Assembly (NCBI GenBank): GCA_031253835.1 | Contig: JAIRVP010000064.1 | Span: forward strand, 1-64,000 | Reading direction: 5' to 3' | DNA length: 64,000 nt | Origin: Burkholderia sp. | GTDB lineage: Bacteria > Pseudomonadota > Gammaproteobacteria > Burkholderiales > Burkholderiaceae | Part shown: positions 26,314-36,820 of the stretch, one piece after another | Numbering within the stretch: position 1 is the first letter of the stretch | How the letters are laid out: the number at the start of each line of letters is the position of its first letter | Notes under the pieces: generated by a model | Seen by the model: only the letters and a program-made list of their open reading frames with translations | The model's database searches: none | What the model was told of the DNA's origin: nothing | Program-made: the position numbers and the translations under genes

Positions 26314-26826
26314 TCAGCGTCCGGCCAGCATCCGTCCGCCCACCCCCATCGGCAGCAGGCCGGCCGTCGTATCGAGCACCGCGTTGCGACGGACCAGCAA
26401 CCCACGCACGGAAGGATGCGACGCAAGCAGCGCCATCGTGCAATACCACGCAGCCGAGATCGCGACCGACAGGACGACGACCGCGAGATCGAGCCACGCC
26501 GGCGCATGGGCCGGCACCATCAGCGCGAAGATGCTGCCGTAGAACGCGACCGATTTCGGAATCGTCCTGCTGACGACGTAGCCCTTTTTCGCGGCGTTCC
26601 AGTCGGACGCGGCAGCCGGCGCGGAAACGGGCAGCGGCTTGCGCGCGGTCACGACCATTTTCAGTCCGAGCCAGATCAGGTGCGCGGCGCCCGCGAGCCG
26701 CAGCGCGGTGTGGACCCACGCGACGTGCGTCACGAGCAGGCTCAGCCCGGCGATCGCGATCGCGGCCCAGGTGCCGGACGCGGCGGCGGGGCCGAGCCCC
26801 GTCATCACGCCCGCGCGGGCGGACGG
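26314..26826 (-). pseudogene. Truncated LysE/RhtB-family exporter remnant
   Basis: About 165 residues of a LysE-family amino-acid exporter remain, from ARAGVMTGLGPAAASGTWAA to the normal C-terminus. Typical members are 200-210 residues and begin with a helix containing T-P-G-P, which is missing. Upstream DNA in frame instead runs into the groEL terminator region, so the first 40 or so residues and the start have been lost. Remaining hydrophobic segments include AGLSLLVTHVAWVHTALRLA and WLDLAVVVLSVAISAAWY. It is probably not functional, although a downstream start cannot be excluded. Confidence 0.7.
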
Positions 26827-26879
26827 GCTTTCATCTTGCCCGAGCGCGGCAACGGCCCCGCATGCGGTCGATCCCAATG

Positions 26880-26913
26880 AAAAACGCGTGACGACTTCCG
26901 TCGCCACGCGTTT
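26880..26913 (-). terminator. Rho-independent terminator of groESL
   Basis: Reading the minus strand, AAACGCGTGGCGAC pairs with GTCGTCACGCGTTT (one mismatch, GGAA loop) and is followed by T residues. A second perfect hairpin (GCACGCCGG, CGAA, CCGGCGTGC at 26935-26956) lies closer to the groEL stop at 26968. Confidence 0.75.
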
Positions 26914-26967
26914 CCTGTTCCTGCAGGACCGTACGCACGCCGGCGAACCGGCGTGCACCGTCCATCC

Positions 26968-28620
<1,653 letters not shown>

Positions 28621-28911
28621 TTATTGATTGACGACCGCGACGATGTCTTCTTCGCGCAGCACGAGAAACTCGTTGCCGTCCACCTTGACGGCCTGGCCCG
28701 CGTACTTGCCGAACAGCACGCGCTCGCCGACCTGCAGATCGGGCACGATGCGCTGGCCGTCCGCGTCCTTGCGGCCGGGGCCGACGGCGATCACTTCGCC
28801 CTGGTCGGGCTTTTCGGCGGCGCTGTCGGGGATCACGATGCCCGACGCGGTGGTGGTTTCCTGGTCGAGTCGCTTCACGATCACGCGGTCGTGCAAGGGG
28901 CGTAGGCTCAT
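28621..28911 (-). CDS. groS: Co-chaperonin GroES (additional copy)
   Basis: A 96-residue protein from the ATG at 28911, beginning [18 protein letters not shown], the canonical Cpn10 start. The mobile loop is present in [20 protein letters not shown], and the body [18 protein letters not shown] is standard. It forms the lid of the chaperonin encoded immediately downstream. Transcription begins from a well-formed promoter overlapped by a CIRCE operator, so heat-inducible repression by HrcA is expected. Confidence 0.96.
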   Translation of the reverse strand: MSLRPLHDRVIVKRLDQETTTASGIVIPDSAAEKPDQGEVIAVGPGRKDADGQRIVPDLQVGERVLFGKYAGQAVKVDGNEFLVLREEDIVAVVNQ

Positions 28912-28943
28912 TTGTTCGTCCTGTGCTGTTCTGTCCGGATTGG

Positions 28944-28970
28944 CTGGCACTCTTTAACAGAGAGTGCTGA
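28944..28970 (-). promoter_or_regulatory. CIRCE operator (HrcA site) of groESL
   Basis: The inverted repeat CTGGCACTC, a nine-base spacer, then GAGTGCTGA differs only at the arm ends from the consensus TTAGCACTC-N9-GAGTGCTAA. It lies directly downstream of the -10 element, where HrcA binding blocks transcription. Confidence 0.9.
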
Positions 28971-28972
28971 CG

Positions 28973-29002
28973 AGTATAAAAATGCGCGGCGGCGCGATCC
29001 AA
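28973..29002 (-). promoter_or_regulatory. Sigma-70 type promoter of groESL
   Basis: On the minus strand, TTGGAT (29002-28997) and TATACT (28978-28973) are separated by 18 bases. The CIRCE operator begins three bases beyond the -10 box, covering the likely transcription start. Confidence 0.75.
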
Positions 29003-29056
29003 TAACGGATTCGGAAAAGCATTTGCGCGAATGCGCTATGGACGGAGGAGGGGCCG

Positions 29057-30016
29057 TCAGATCAGCAGCGATACCGTCCTGAACAGCGCGAGATCCTCCT
29101 TGCGTGCGGATCGCGCATGCCGGCGGATCACGTGCAGCAGGCAGTCGATGAAGCAGCGCGCGGCGTCGCTCAGCGTACTGCTGCGACGCGTGACGACCCC
29201 GAGGTCGCGCGGTTCGAACGTCTCCTTCAACGACAAGGCGCGCATCCGTTCGCCGAACGGCGGCACGGCCGAGAGAATCGTCGGGCACCACGTGCACATG
29301 CCGGCCTGTTCGAGCATCGTCTGCAACATCGCGACGGACTGCGCGCGAACGATGCGCCGTTCGTCGATCCGTGCGCCGTGGTGCGTGAACAGATAGTCGA
29401 CGAGTGCGGCCTGCCCGTCGGCCGCGAAATTCAGCACCCAGTCGTTGTCGAGCAGGTCGTGGATCGACCGCGCGCGTTCGAGCGGATGGCCGGCGCGCAC
29501 CATGACCGACGTCTCGTAGCGCAGCAGCGGTTCGCAGGAAAATTCCTGCGTGCCGCCCGGCGGCACATGCCCGAGCGCGAAGTCCATGCTGCCGTCGCGC
29601 AGCAGCGGCTGGGCGACGGCGATCAGCGCTTCGTGGAGTTCGAGTCGCACGTCGGGCATCCGCTCGCGAAACAGCAGAACCGCCTCCGCGAGAAACGTCA
29701 TCGCGAGCCACGGTGTGACGCCGATGCTCAGCCGGCCCTCGATGCGGCCGCGCATCCGCTCGAGATCGCTCTGCGCGTGTTCGAGCTGCTTCAACACGAG
29801 CTTCGCGTGCGTGAGCAGCGTTTTTCCGGATTCGGTGAAGCCGATTCCTTCCGGCGCGCGCACGAGCAGCGGCAGGCGCTCGCTCGCTTCCAGTTCGCGC
29901 AGTGCGCGCGTGACGGCCGCCTGCGACAACCCGAGCGCGCGTGCCGCACCGCGGATGCTGCCGGCCTCCGCGCTCGCGACGAGGGCCTGCAACTGATGCA
30001 GCTTGATGTTGCTCAT
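29057..30016 (-). CDS. LysR-family transcriptional regulator
   Basis: A 319-residue LTTR with the N-terminal helix-turn-helix KLHQLQALVASAEAGSIRGA, then LGLSQAAVTRALRELEASE. The C-terminal effector domain follows the usual RIEGRLSIGVTPW linker. It is divergent from the M20 amidohydrolase gene (start 30153; 136-base spacer), so that gene and the binding-protein and porin genes after it are the likely regulon. In other Burkholderiales, similar TdcA/CbhR-like LTTRs control such small catabolic units; the ligand is unknown here. Confidence 0.88.
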   Translation of the reverse strand: MSNIKLHQLQALVASAEAGSIRGAARALGLSQAAVTRALRELEASERLPLLVRAPEGIGFTESGKTLLTHAKLVLKQLEHAQSDLERMRGRIEGRLSIGVTPWLAMTFLAEAVLLFRERMPDVRLELHEALIAVAQPLLRDGSMDFALGHVPPGGTQEFSCEPLLRYETSVMVRAGHPLERARSIHDLLDNDWVLNFAADGQAALVDYLFTHHGARIDERRIVRAQSVAMLQTMLEQAGMCTWCPTILSAVPPFGERMRALSLKETFEPRDLGVVTRRSSTLSDAARCFIDCLLHVIRRHARSARKEDLALFRTVSLLI

Positions 30017-30152
30017 GGCGTGATACCCGACAACGAAAGGTTGTCATCATAACGAAAGCGCGGCTGTTCGAAGGGAATTTCGCTGCCTACGATTCGGCCA
30101 CGATTGGTCATGGGAGCAATCGGCAACCGGAACGTGCAAAGGAGAATCGGGG

Positions 30153-31334
30153 TTGGAACAGAGTCCTATCCATCCGGAAATGGCCGCCATCGAAACGGAG
30201 ATGATCGCGCTGCGTCACCGGCTTCACGCGCATCCGGAACTCGGCTTCGAAGAGCATGCGACGAGCGATCTCGTCGCGAGTTTGCTGACAACATGGGGTT
30301 ATCAGGTCACGCGAGGGATCGGCGGTACGGGTGTGGTCGGCACGCTGACGCGCGGTACCGGGAAACGACTCGGGTTGCGTGCCGACATGGACGCGCTGCC
30401 GATTCAGGAGACGACCGCGCTGCCGCATGCCAGCCGGCGCGACGGCGTGATGCACGCGTGCGGCCACGACGGCCATACGGCGATGCTGCTCGCGGCGGCC
30501 TGCTGTCTTGCCGGGCGGGCGGGTTTTACCGGCACGTTGAACCTGATTTTTCAGCCGGCCGAAGAAGGGCTCGGCGGCGCGAAGCGGATGATCGACGACG
30601 GACTGTTCACGCGATTTCCGTGCGATGCCGTGTTCGCGATGCACAACGTGCCGGGCTTGCCGGCCGGCGTGCTCGGTTTCTGCGACGGCCCGGCGATGGC
30701 GTCGGCCGACGAGGTGCGCGTGCGCGTGATCGGGCGCGGCGGGCATGGCGCCGCACCGCACACGGCGGTCGATCCGGTGGTCGTGTGCGCATCGATCGTG
30801 ATGGCGCTGCAGACGGTCGTGTCGCGCAACGTGAATCCGCAGGACCTGGCGATCGTGTCCGCCGGCTCGATTCATGCGGGCACGGCTTCGAACGTGATTC
30901 CGCCGCATGCGGAACTTGCGCTCAGCGTGCGCGCGCTGTCCCCCGACGTGCGCGCACTGCTCGAACGATGCATTCGCGCGATCGTGCACGGGCAGGCCGC
31001 GAGCTATGGCGCCACGGCCGAGATCGACTATCGGTACGGCTATCCGGTGCTCGTCAATCATGCGGCGGAAACGGCATTCGCGCGCGACGTGGCCCGCGCA
31101 TGGGGCGGCGATGCGGCGCTGATTCCGCACATGCGGCCGATCGCGGCGAGCGAGGATTTTGCGTTCATGCTCGACGTGTGCCCCGGCAGCTATCTGTCGA
31201 TCGGCAATGGCGTCGGCAACGACGACGGCGCGACCGGATGCGGGCTGCACCATCCCGGCTACGACTTCAACGACGCGTGCCTCGCGACAGGCGCGAGCTA
31301 TTGGGTCGCATTGGCGGAGCGGTATCTCGCGTGA
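30153..31334 (+). CDS. M20 family amidohydrolase/aminoacylase
   Basis: A 393-residue metallopeptidase-fold enzyme. The start is probably TTG at 30153, eight bases after AAAGGAG; the ATG at 30180 is an alternative. The metal-binding pattern of the hippurate hydrolase/HipO group is present: LRADMDALPIQE, HACGHDGHTAML, then NLIFQPAEEG, and the later His in the GRGGHGAAPH dimerisation loop. Such enzymes hydrolyse N-acyl amino acids (for instance hippurate) or related amides in the cytosol. It heads a plus-strand run with a periplasmic amino-acid-binding protein and a porin, divergent from a LysR regulator. Confidence 0.9.
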   Translation: MEQSPIHPEMAAIETEMIALRHRLHAHPELGFEEHATSDLVASLLTTWGYQVTRGIGGTGVVGTLTRGTGKRLGLRADMDALPIQETTALPHASRRDGVMHACGHDGHTAMLLAAACCLAGRAGFTGTLNLIFQPAEEGLGGAKRMIDDGLFTRFPCDAVFAMHNVPGLPAGVLGFCDGPAMASADEVRVRVIGRGGHGAAPHTAVDPVVVCASIVMALQTVVSRNVNPQDLAIVSAGSIHAGTASNVIPPHAELALSVRALSPDVRALLERCIRAIVHGQAASYGATAEIDYRYGYPVLVNHAAETAFARDVARAWGGDAALIPHMRPIAASEDFAFMLDVCPGSYLSIGNGVGNDDGATGCGLHHPGYDFNDACLATGASYWVALAERYLA

Positions 31335-31408
31335 TGCCGCATCCGCGATGAACCGGCGCCTCAAGAGCCGGACGATTTCGATTCACGATTCACACAAGGA
31401 GACAGGCA

Positions 31409-32191
31409 ATGAAACAGTGGATGGCGGCACTCGCGGTGGTGCTGGCGGCAGGGACGGCGCACGCCGGTGACTGGACAGGCAAGGAGATCCGGCTCGGTGT
31501 CGATCCGACCTACCCGCCGCTCGAATACAAGCTGCCCGACGGCACGTTGACCGGGTTCGGGATCGACATCACGAATGCGTTGTGCGCGGAGCTGCATGCA
31601 CATTGCGTGTGGGTCGAGTCGAGCTTCGACGGGATGATTCCCGGCCTGCTCGCGCGCAAGTTCGACGTGATCGCGTCGTCGATGACGATCACGCCGAAGC
31701 GGATGCAGCAGATCGCGTTCACGAACCGTATCTCGAACGCGCCTGCGCGGCTGATCGCGCACAAGGGTTCGCCGTTGCTGCCGACGGCCGATGCGCTGAA
31801 AGGCAAGCGTGTCGGCGTCGAGCAGGGTTCCGCGCAAGCCGACTATGCGATCGCGAACTGGCAGCCGGCGGGCGTACAGATCGTGTCTTACCAGAACCAG
31901 GACCAGGTCTATGCCGATCTCGTGTCGGGGCGGCTCGATGCGGCTTTCCAGGCGTCGATCGCGGCCAGCGACGGCTTTCTGAAGAAGCCGCAGGGCAAGG
32001 ACTACGTGTTCGTCGGCGCGCCGATCGACGACGTGAAGTATTTCGGACAGGGCGACGGGCTTGGCCTGCGCAAGCAGGACAACGACCTGCGCGATGCGTT
32101 CAACCGCGCGCTGGCGACGATCCTCGCAAACGGCACATACCGGAAGATCAACCGGAAGTACTTCGACTTCGACATCTACGGCGCCCAGTAG
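31409..32191 (+). CDS. Periplasmic amino-acid-binding protein (ABC transporter)
   Basis: A 260-residue substrate-binding protein with signal peptide WMAALAVVLAAGTAHAGD and the SBP_bac_3 pattern IRLGVDPTYPPLEYKLPDG, then GFGIDITNALCAEL. It resembles the lysine/arginine/ornithine and histidine binders. No permease or ATPase gene lies next to it, so it must share an ABC transporter encoded elsewhere. Placed between the M20 amidohydrolase and porin genes, it probably gathers an amino acid or N-acyl amino acid from outside. Confidence 0.9.
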   Translation: MKQWMAALAVVLAAGTAHAGDWTGKEIRLGVDPTYPPLEYKLPDGTLTGFGIDITNALCAELHAHCVWVESSFDGMIPGLLARKFDVIASSMTITPKRMQQIAFTNRISNAPARLIAHKGSPLLPTADALKGKRVGVEQGSAQADYAIANWQPAGVQIVSYQNQDQVYADLVSGRLDAAFQASIAASDGFLKKPQGKDYVFVGAPIDDVKYFGQGDGLGLRKQDNDLRDAFNRALATILANGTYRKINRKYFDFDIYGAQ

Positions 32192-32244
32192 GCGGATCGA
32201 GCCCGGCACGCGGGCGGGCATGACACTATAAATAAGGAAACCGA

Positions 32245-33429
32245 ATGAACTGGAGATCGTTTTTCGTCGCGATTCCGGCGCTGTGCGCGGCACCGGCGTT
32301 CGCGCAGGGCAGCGTCACGCTGTACGGCCTCGTCGATGCGGGTATCGACTATACGAACAACGTCGCTGGCCACGGCGCATGGCAGATGGCGAGCGGCTTC
32401 GCGCAAGGAAGCCGCTGGGGGGTGAAGGGTACCGAAGATCTTGGCGGCGGATACAGCGCCGTGTTCCAGATCGAAAACGGCTTCAACGTGAACAGCGGCA
32501 CGCTCGCACAGGGCGGCCGCATGTTCGGACGGCAGGCGTACGTGGGGTTGGGCAGCACGCGCTACGGCACGCTGACGCTCGGCCGGCAATACGATGCGGT
32601 CGTCGACTATCTCGCACCGACGACCGCCAACGGCAGCTGGGGCGTCTATCCGTTCTCGCACCCGCTCGACAACGACAATACGGGCAACACGTTTCGTGTC
32701 AACAATACGGTCAAGTACGCGAGCCCCGATTTCTCCGGCTTCTCGTTCGGTGGCACGTACAGTTTCAGCAACGACACGGGCTTCGCGAACAATCGGCAGT
32801 GGAGCGTCGGCGCGCAGTACGAGCAGGGCGGCTTGCTCGTCGGCGCGGCCTTCCTGAATGCGGACAACCCGGGCGCGACATCGGGCGGCGGGATCGCGGG
32901 TTCCGGATCGGTCGGCGCCGATGCGAACTTCGTGTCGGCGCGGCTGCGGATCTTCGGTGCGGGCGTCAACTACACGGCAGGGCCCGCGACGGTCGGATTC
33001 GCGTACACGAACAGCAACGTCACACGGCCCGCGGCGAACGTCGGGTACCTGTTCGGCGACGAGACGATCGAACCGTCGGCCGGGCCGCTCGCCGGCGGCA
33101 CGGCGACGTCGATCAAGTACCAGAACTTCGAAGTGAACGGCAAGTATCAGTTCACGCCGGCCTTGTTCGTCGGCGCGCAGTACGTGTACACGACAGTGCG
33201 CTACGACGCGACGACGGGCACCGCGAAGCCGAAGATCCATTCGATCGGCTTGATGGTCGACTACAACCTGTCGAAGCGCACGGATGTCTATCTGATGGGC
33301 GCGTACCAGCGGATTGCCGGTGACGCGACCGGTTCGTCGCTCGATCAGGCGTACGTTCCCGGCGCGGCCGATCTGTCGTCGAATGCGAAGCAGTGGATGG
33401 CGCATGCGGGGATCCGGCACAGGTTCTGA
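32245..33429 (+). CDS. Outer-membrane porin (Gram-negative trimeric, Burkholderia type)
   Basis: A 394-residue porin with signal peptide SFFVAIPALCAAPAFAQ, mature start GSVTLYGLVDAGIDYTNN, and the typical RWGVKGTEDLGGGYSAVFQI and LGRQYD strands. It ends in Phe (AGIRHRF), as required for BAM-mediated insertion. It forms a 16-strand general diffusion pore. It follows the amino-acid-binding protein gene by 53 bases and likely supplies the outer-membrane entry step for that uptake unit. Confidence 0.94.
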   Translation: MNWRSFFVAIPALCAAPAFAQGSVTLYGLVDAGIDYTNNVAGHGAWQMASGFAQGSRWGVKGTEDLGGGYSAVFQIENGFNVNSGTLAQGGRMFGRQAYVGLGSTRYGTLTLGRQYDAVVDYLAPTTANGSWGVYPFSHPLDNDNTGNTFRVNNTVKYASPDFSGFSFGGTYSFSNDTGFANNRQWSVGAQYEQGGLLVGAAFLNADNPGATSGGGIAGSGSVGADANFVSARLRIFGAGVNYTAGPATVGFAYTNSNVTRPAANVGYLFGDETIEPSAGPLAGGTATSIKYQNFEVNGKYQFTPALFVGAQYVYTTVRYDATTGTAKPKIHSIGLMVDYNLSKRTDVYLMGAYQRIAGDATGSSLDQAYVPGAADLSSNAKQWMAHAGIRHRF

Positions 33430-33477
33430 CGAACCGCGGCCGGCAGGTGGCGGGCGGCGGCCCGCCGCCTTGTTCGA

Positions 33478-34497
33478 TTACTGCGCGACGCGAATCACGA
33501 CCTTCCCGAAATGCTGCCCCGACTGCAGGTACGCGTAGGCCTGCGGCGCTTCGTCGAAGCCGAACACGCGATCGACCACCGGCTTGATCCGCTTCGCATC
33601 GACGAGCCGCACGACGTCGTCGAGCATCGCGCGGCTGCCGACCATGAAGCCGTGCAGCTGGCGGACGCCGCCGATCAGCGACAGCAGCCCGAGTTCCGGC
33701 CCGCCGAAGCTGCTGAGGCCGCCGATCACCGACACGATGCCGCCCATCTTCGTCGCGGCGACCGAGCGCGGCAGCGTGTCGCGGCCGCCGACTTCGACGA
33801 CCAGATCCGCGCCCACGCCATCGGTGAGCCGCAGCACCTCGTGCTGCCATTCGGGTGTCGCGCGATAGTTGATCGTTGCATCCGCACCGAGTGCGCGGGC
33901 GCGTTCGAGCTTCGCATCGCTCGACGAGGTCACGATCGTGCGCAGCCCGGCCGCCTGCGCGAGCTGCAGCGCGATGATCGACACGCCGCCCGTGCCGAGC
34001 AGCACGACGGTCGCGCCCGGCCCCAGTCCGCCGTCGACGAACAGCGCGTTCCACGCGGTGATGCCCGCGCACGACAGCGTCGCCGCTTCGTCGTAGTCGA
34101 GGTGCGCGGGAATCGCGACCAGCGCGGTTTCGTCGGAGACGAAGCGTTCCGCGAGCACGCCGTCGAAATGCGAGCCGGCCGACCCCGAGACTTTCCGCGG
34201 CGTGACCGGCCCGTCGATCCAGCGCGGGAAATACGTGTTGATCACGCGGTCGCCCGGCTTGAAGCGCGTGACGTCGCGGCCGATCTCGACGACTTCGCCG
34301 GCGCCGTCGGCGACCGGAATCAGCGCGTCGTTGCCGATGCCGAGATAGTCGCCGCGCGCGAACATCAGGTCGCGATAGTTCAGCGCGGCCGAATGGATCT
34401 TCACGACGACGTCGGTCGGCCCGACCGCGCGGTGCGTCGCGTCGATGCGCCGAAGCCCGGCAATGCCGTCGCCCGGTTTCACTTGCCATGCTTGCAT
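33478..34497 (-). CDS. NAD(P)-dependent MDR-family alcohol dehydrogenase/quinone oxidoreductase
   Basis: A 339-residue medium-chain dehydrogenase. The GroES-like N-terminal domain reads ALNYRDLMFARGDYLG, and the Rossmann domain has ATVVLLGTGGVSIIALQLA. The zinc-ligand Cys/His set of classical alcohol dehydrogenases is absent (N-Y-R-D-L in place of C-x-T-D), placing it in the zinc-independent quinone-oxidoreductase-like group. It is divergent from the LysR gene at 34624, the probable regulator. Substrate unknown. Confidence 0.88.
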   Translation of the reverse strand: MQAWQVKPGDGIAGLRRIDATHRAVGPTDVVVKIHSAALNYRDLMFARGDYLGIGNDALIPVADGAGEVVEIGRDVTRFKPGDRVINTYFPRWIDGPVTPRKVSGSAGSHFDGVLAERFVSDETALVAIPAHLDYDEAATLSCAGITAWNALFVDGGLGPGATVVLLGTGGVSIIALQLAQAAGLRTIVTSSSDAKLERARALGADATINYRATPEWQHEVLRLTDGVGADLVVEVGGRDTLPRSVAATKMGGIVSVIGGLSSFGGPELGLLSLIGGVRQLHGFMVGSRAMLDDVVRLVDAKRIKPVVDRVFGFDEAPQAYAYLQSGQHFGKVVIRVAQ

Positions 34498-34623
34498 GTC
34501 CGCTCCTTTTCGAGATAGTCCGGACTATCATAGTGTTGCGTACAGGGACGCATTGGCGAGAATTCGGCCAACGATTGTCGCCGGTGCGGACACAAACCAG
34601 TCATCCCGTCGGAGCGGAATTGC

Positions 34624-35577
34624 ATGGACGAGCGGTTGAGAGGCGTCGCCGAATTCGTCGACGTCGTGGAATCGGGCAGCTTCGCGGCGGCGGCGCTGCG
34701 CCTCGGCATGACACGCTCGGCCGTCGCGAAGATCGTCGCGCGGCTCGAACACCGCCTCGGCGCGCGTCTCCTGCAGCGCACGACGCGCCAGCTCGGGCTG
34801 ACCGACGAAGGGCTCGTTTATTACGAGCAGTGCCGGCGGCTGCTGGCCGAACTCGGCGAGACGGAGGCCGCGCTCGATGCGGGCCGCCGCGAGCCGGCCG
34901 GGCGCGTGCGCATCAGCGTGCCCGTGCTGTTCGGCCGGCAATGCGTGGCGCCCGTCGCGCGGCGTCTCGTCGAGCGGTTTCCGCGGCTCGAGATCGACAT
35001 GTCGTTCAGCGATCGCGTGGCCGATCTCGTGAACGACGGCTTCGACATCGCGGTGCGCATCGGCGCGCTGGCCGACACGAGCGCGCTCGTCGGCCGGAAG
35101 CTGGGCGTGCAGCGCATGGGCATTTGCGCGTCGCCCGCGTATCTGGACCGTCATGGGCGGCCGTCGGGGCTCGATGAACTCGCGTCGCACGTCGGCATCG
35201 CGTATTCGCGCGGCGGTCAGCCGACGCCGTGGCGGGTCATCGGCGCGGACGGCGCGGTGCACGACCATCGCACGGCCGGCCGACTGCGGTTCGACGACCT
35301 GCAGGCGATCGCCGATGCGGCCGCCGCCGGCGCGGGCCTCGCATGGCTGCCGTGCTGGCTGATGGCGCCTTACGTGCGCGACGGCCGTCTCGCGCTCGTG
35401 ATGGACAGCGACAGCGTGTCGGGCGCCGAGGTGTACGCGGTGCGGCCGGCATCGCGGCATGTGCCGTCGAAGGTGCGCGTCGTCATCGACGCGCTGATGG
35501 ACGAGATTCCGTCCATGCTGGCGTCCGATGACGCCGACGGCGAACGCGTGCCGCAGCGCAGCGCGCACGCTTCGTAG
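34624..35577 (+). CDS. LysR-family transcriptional regulator
   Basis: A 317-residue LTTR of the large DsdC/PecT-like group. The HTH reads GVAEFVDVVESGSFAAAALR, then LGMTRSAVAKIVARLEHRLG. The effector domain begins PAGRVRISVPVLFGR, typical of this branch. It is divergent from the MDR dehydrogenase gene, its likely target, with 126 bases between. The start ATG at 34624 lies four bases after GGAAT, a weak ribosome site. Confidence 0.88.
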   Translation: MDERLRGVAEFVDVVESGSFAAAALRLGMTRSAVAKIVARLEHRLGARLLQRTTRQLGLTDEGLVYYEQCRRLLAELGETEAALDAGRREPAGRVRISVPVLFGRQCVAPVARRLVERFPRLEIDMSFSDRVADLVNDGFDIAVRIGALADTSALVGRKLGVQRMGICASPAYLDRHGRPSGLDELASHVGIAYSRGGQPTPWRVIGADGAVHDHRTAGRLRFDDLQAIADAAAAGAGLAWLPCWLMAPYVRDGRLALVMDSDSVSGAEVYAVRPASRHVPSKVRVVIDALMDEIPSMLASDDADGERVPQRSAHAS

Positions 35578-35645
35578 CGACACGGCAGGTTCGGTTGACG
35601 CGGCGTATGATCACCCGCACAACGCACCGGCAGGGGCACGCTGTC

Positions 35646-35729
35646 ATGAACAGGAAGCTGCAGGTCTTGATCGTCATCGGCATCGTCGTGACCGTGCTGA
35701 ACGTCGTGTATCACCTGATCCGTCGATGA
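35646..35729 (+). CDS. 27-residue single-helix membrane peptide
   Basis: A short open frame encodes MNRKLQVLIVIGIVVTVLNV followed by VYHLIRR: a positively charged start, one hydrophobic helix of about 18 residues, and a basic end. GCAGGGGC lies 5-12 bases upstream as a possible ribosome site. It sits between a LysR gene and a DMT transporter gene on the same strand. Small hydrophobic proteins of this kind are common but usually unannotated; nothing more can be said of its role. Confidence 0.45.
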   Translation: MNRKLQVLIVIGIVVTVLNVVYHLIRR

Positions 35730-35799
35730 TGCGCCGGCCCGCACGCGCCCACTGCACGAACGCGGCAGACGCTCGCCAGGCGCCGCAAGGCGAACGCGC

Positions 35800-36693
35800 A
35801 TGACGGCGATCGATACCCCGATGGCCACGCGACAACCCGGCTGGCTGCGCTTCGCGCCCGCGCTGTTCCTGCTGCTGTGGGCCAGCGGCTTCGTGTTCCT
35901 GAAGCTCGGCCTGCGCTATGCCGATCCGCTCACGTTCCTCGCGCTGCGTTATGCGTGCGTGGTCGCGTTGCTGGTCGGCCCGTTTCTGTGGCTGCGCCCG
36001 CCGTTGCCGCGTACGCGGCGCGCATGGCGCGATCTCGTCGTCGTCGGGCTGTTGCTGCAGGCCGGCTATTTCGCCTTCACGTACCTGAGCCTGAAGCTCG
36101 GCATGTCGGCCGGCGCGGTCGCGCTCGTCACGTCGCAGCAGCCGATCCTCGTCGGGCTGCTCGCGCCGATGATCGCCGGCGAACGCGTCGGCGCGCTGCG
36201 CTGGCTCGGGCTCGCGCTCGGCGCCGCGGGCGCGGTGCTGGTGATCCTCGCACGCTCGTCGGTCGACGTCGCATCGCCGTGGGCGCTGGCCTTCGCGCTG
36301 CTGGCACTCGCGTGCATCACCGGCGGCACGCTGTGGGAAAAGCGTTTCGGCACCGACGTTCATCCCGTTACCGCGAACCTCGTGCAATACGCGGTCGGCC
36401 TGGCCGTCACCGCACCGCTCGCGTTCGCGCTCGAGCCGATGCATGTCGAATGGACGGCCGGCCTCGCCGGTTCGCTCGCGTACCTCGTCATCTGCAACTC
36501 GCTGATCGCGATCTCGCTGCTGCTCGCGATGGTGCGATACGGCGAGGCATCGCGCGTGTCCGCGCTGTTCTTCCTGATTCCGCCCGCGACCGCGCTGATC
36601 GCGCTGGTGGCGCTCGGCGAGACGATCGGCGCGCTCGCGTGGCCGGGCATGGCGCTGGCGGCGGCCGGGCTGTTTCTCGTGATGCGTTACTGA
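35800..36693 (+). CDS. EamA/DMT-family transporter
   Basis: A 297-residue protein with ten predicted helices in two EamA repeats (first FLLLWASGFVFLKLGLRYAD, second near TGGTLWEKRFGTDVHPVTAN). DMT exporters of this family move amino acids or small metabolites out of the cytosol; specificity cannot be read. The ATG at 35800 and one at 35821 are both possible. It is preceded by a LysR gene and a tiny membrane peptide on the same strand, and followed by an MFS transporter gene after 127 bases. Confidence 0.9.
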   Translation: MTAIDTPMATRQPGWLRFAPALFLLLWASGFVFLKLGLRYADPLTFLALRYACVVALLVGPFLWLRPPLPRTRRAWRDLVVVGLLLQAGYFAFTYLSLKLGMSAGAVALVTSQQPILVGLLAPMIAGERVGALRWLGLALGAAGAVLVILARSSVDVASPWALAFALLALACITGGTLWEKRFGTDVHPVTANLVQYAVGLAVTAPLAFALEPMHVEWTAGLAGSLAYLVICNSLIAISLLLAMVRYGEASRVSALFFLIPPATALIALVALGETIGALAWPGMALAAAGLFLVMRY

Positions 36694-36820
36694 AGACGAG
36701 ACCCTGCGGATGTCTCACATATCGAGAAAGCGTCCCGGTAATTGACGCGAATTTCGCGCGCCTCCTAGACTGGCCTGCATGACGCCGCGCCTCACGCGAG
36801 ACGATCCAGGAGACATGCCG

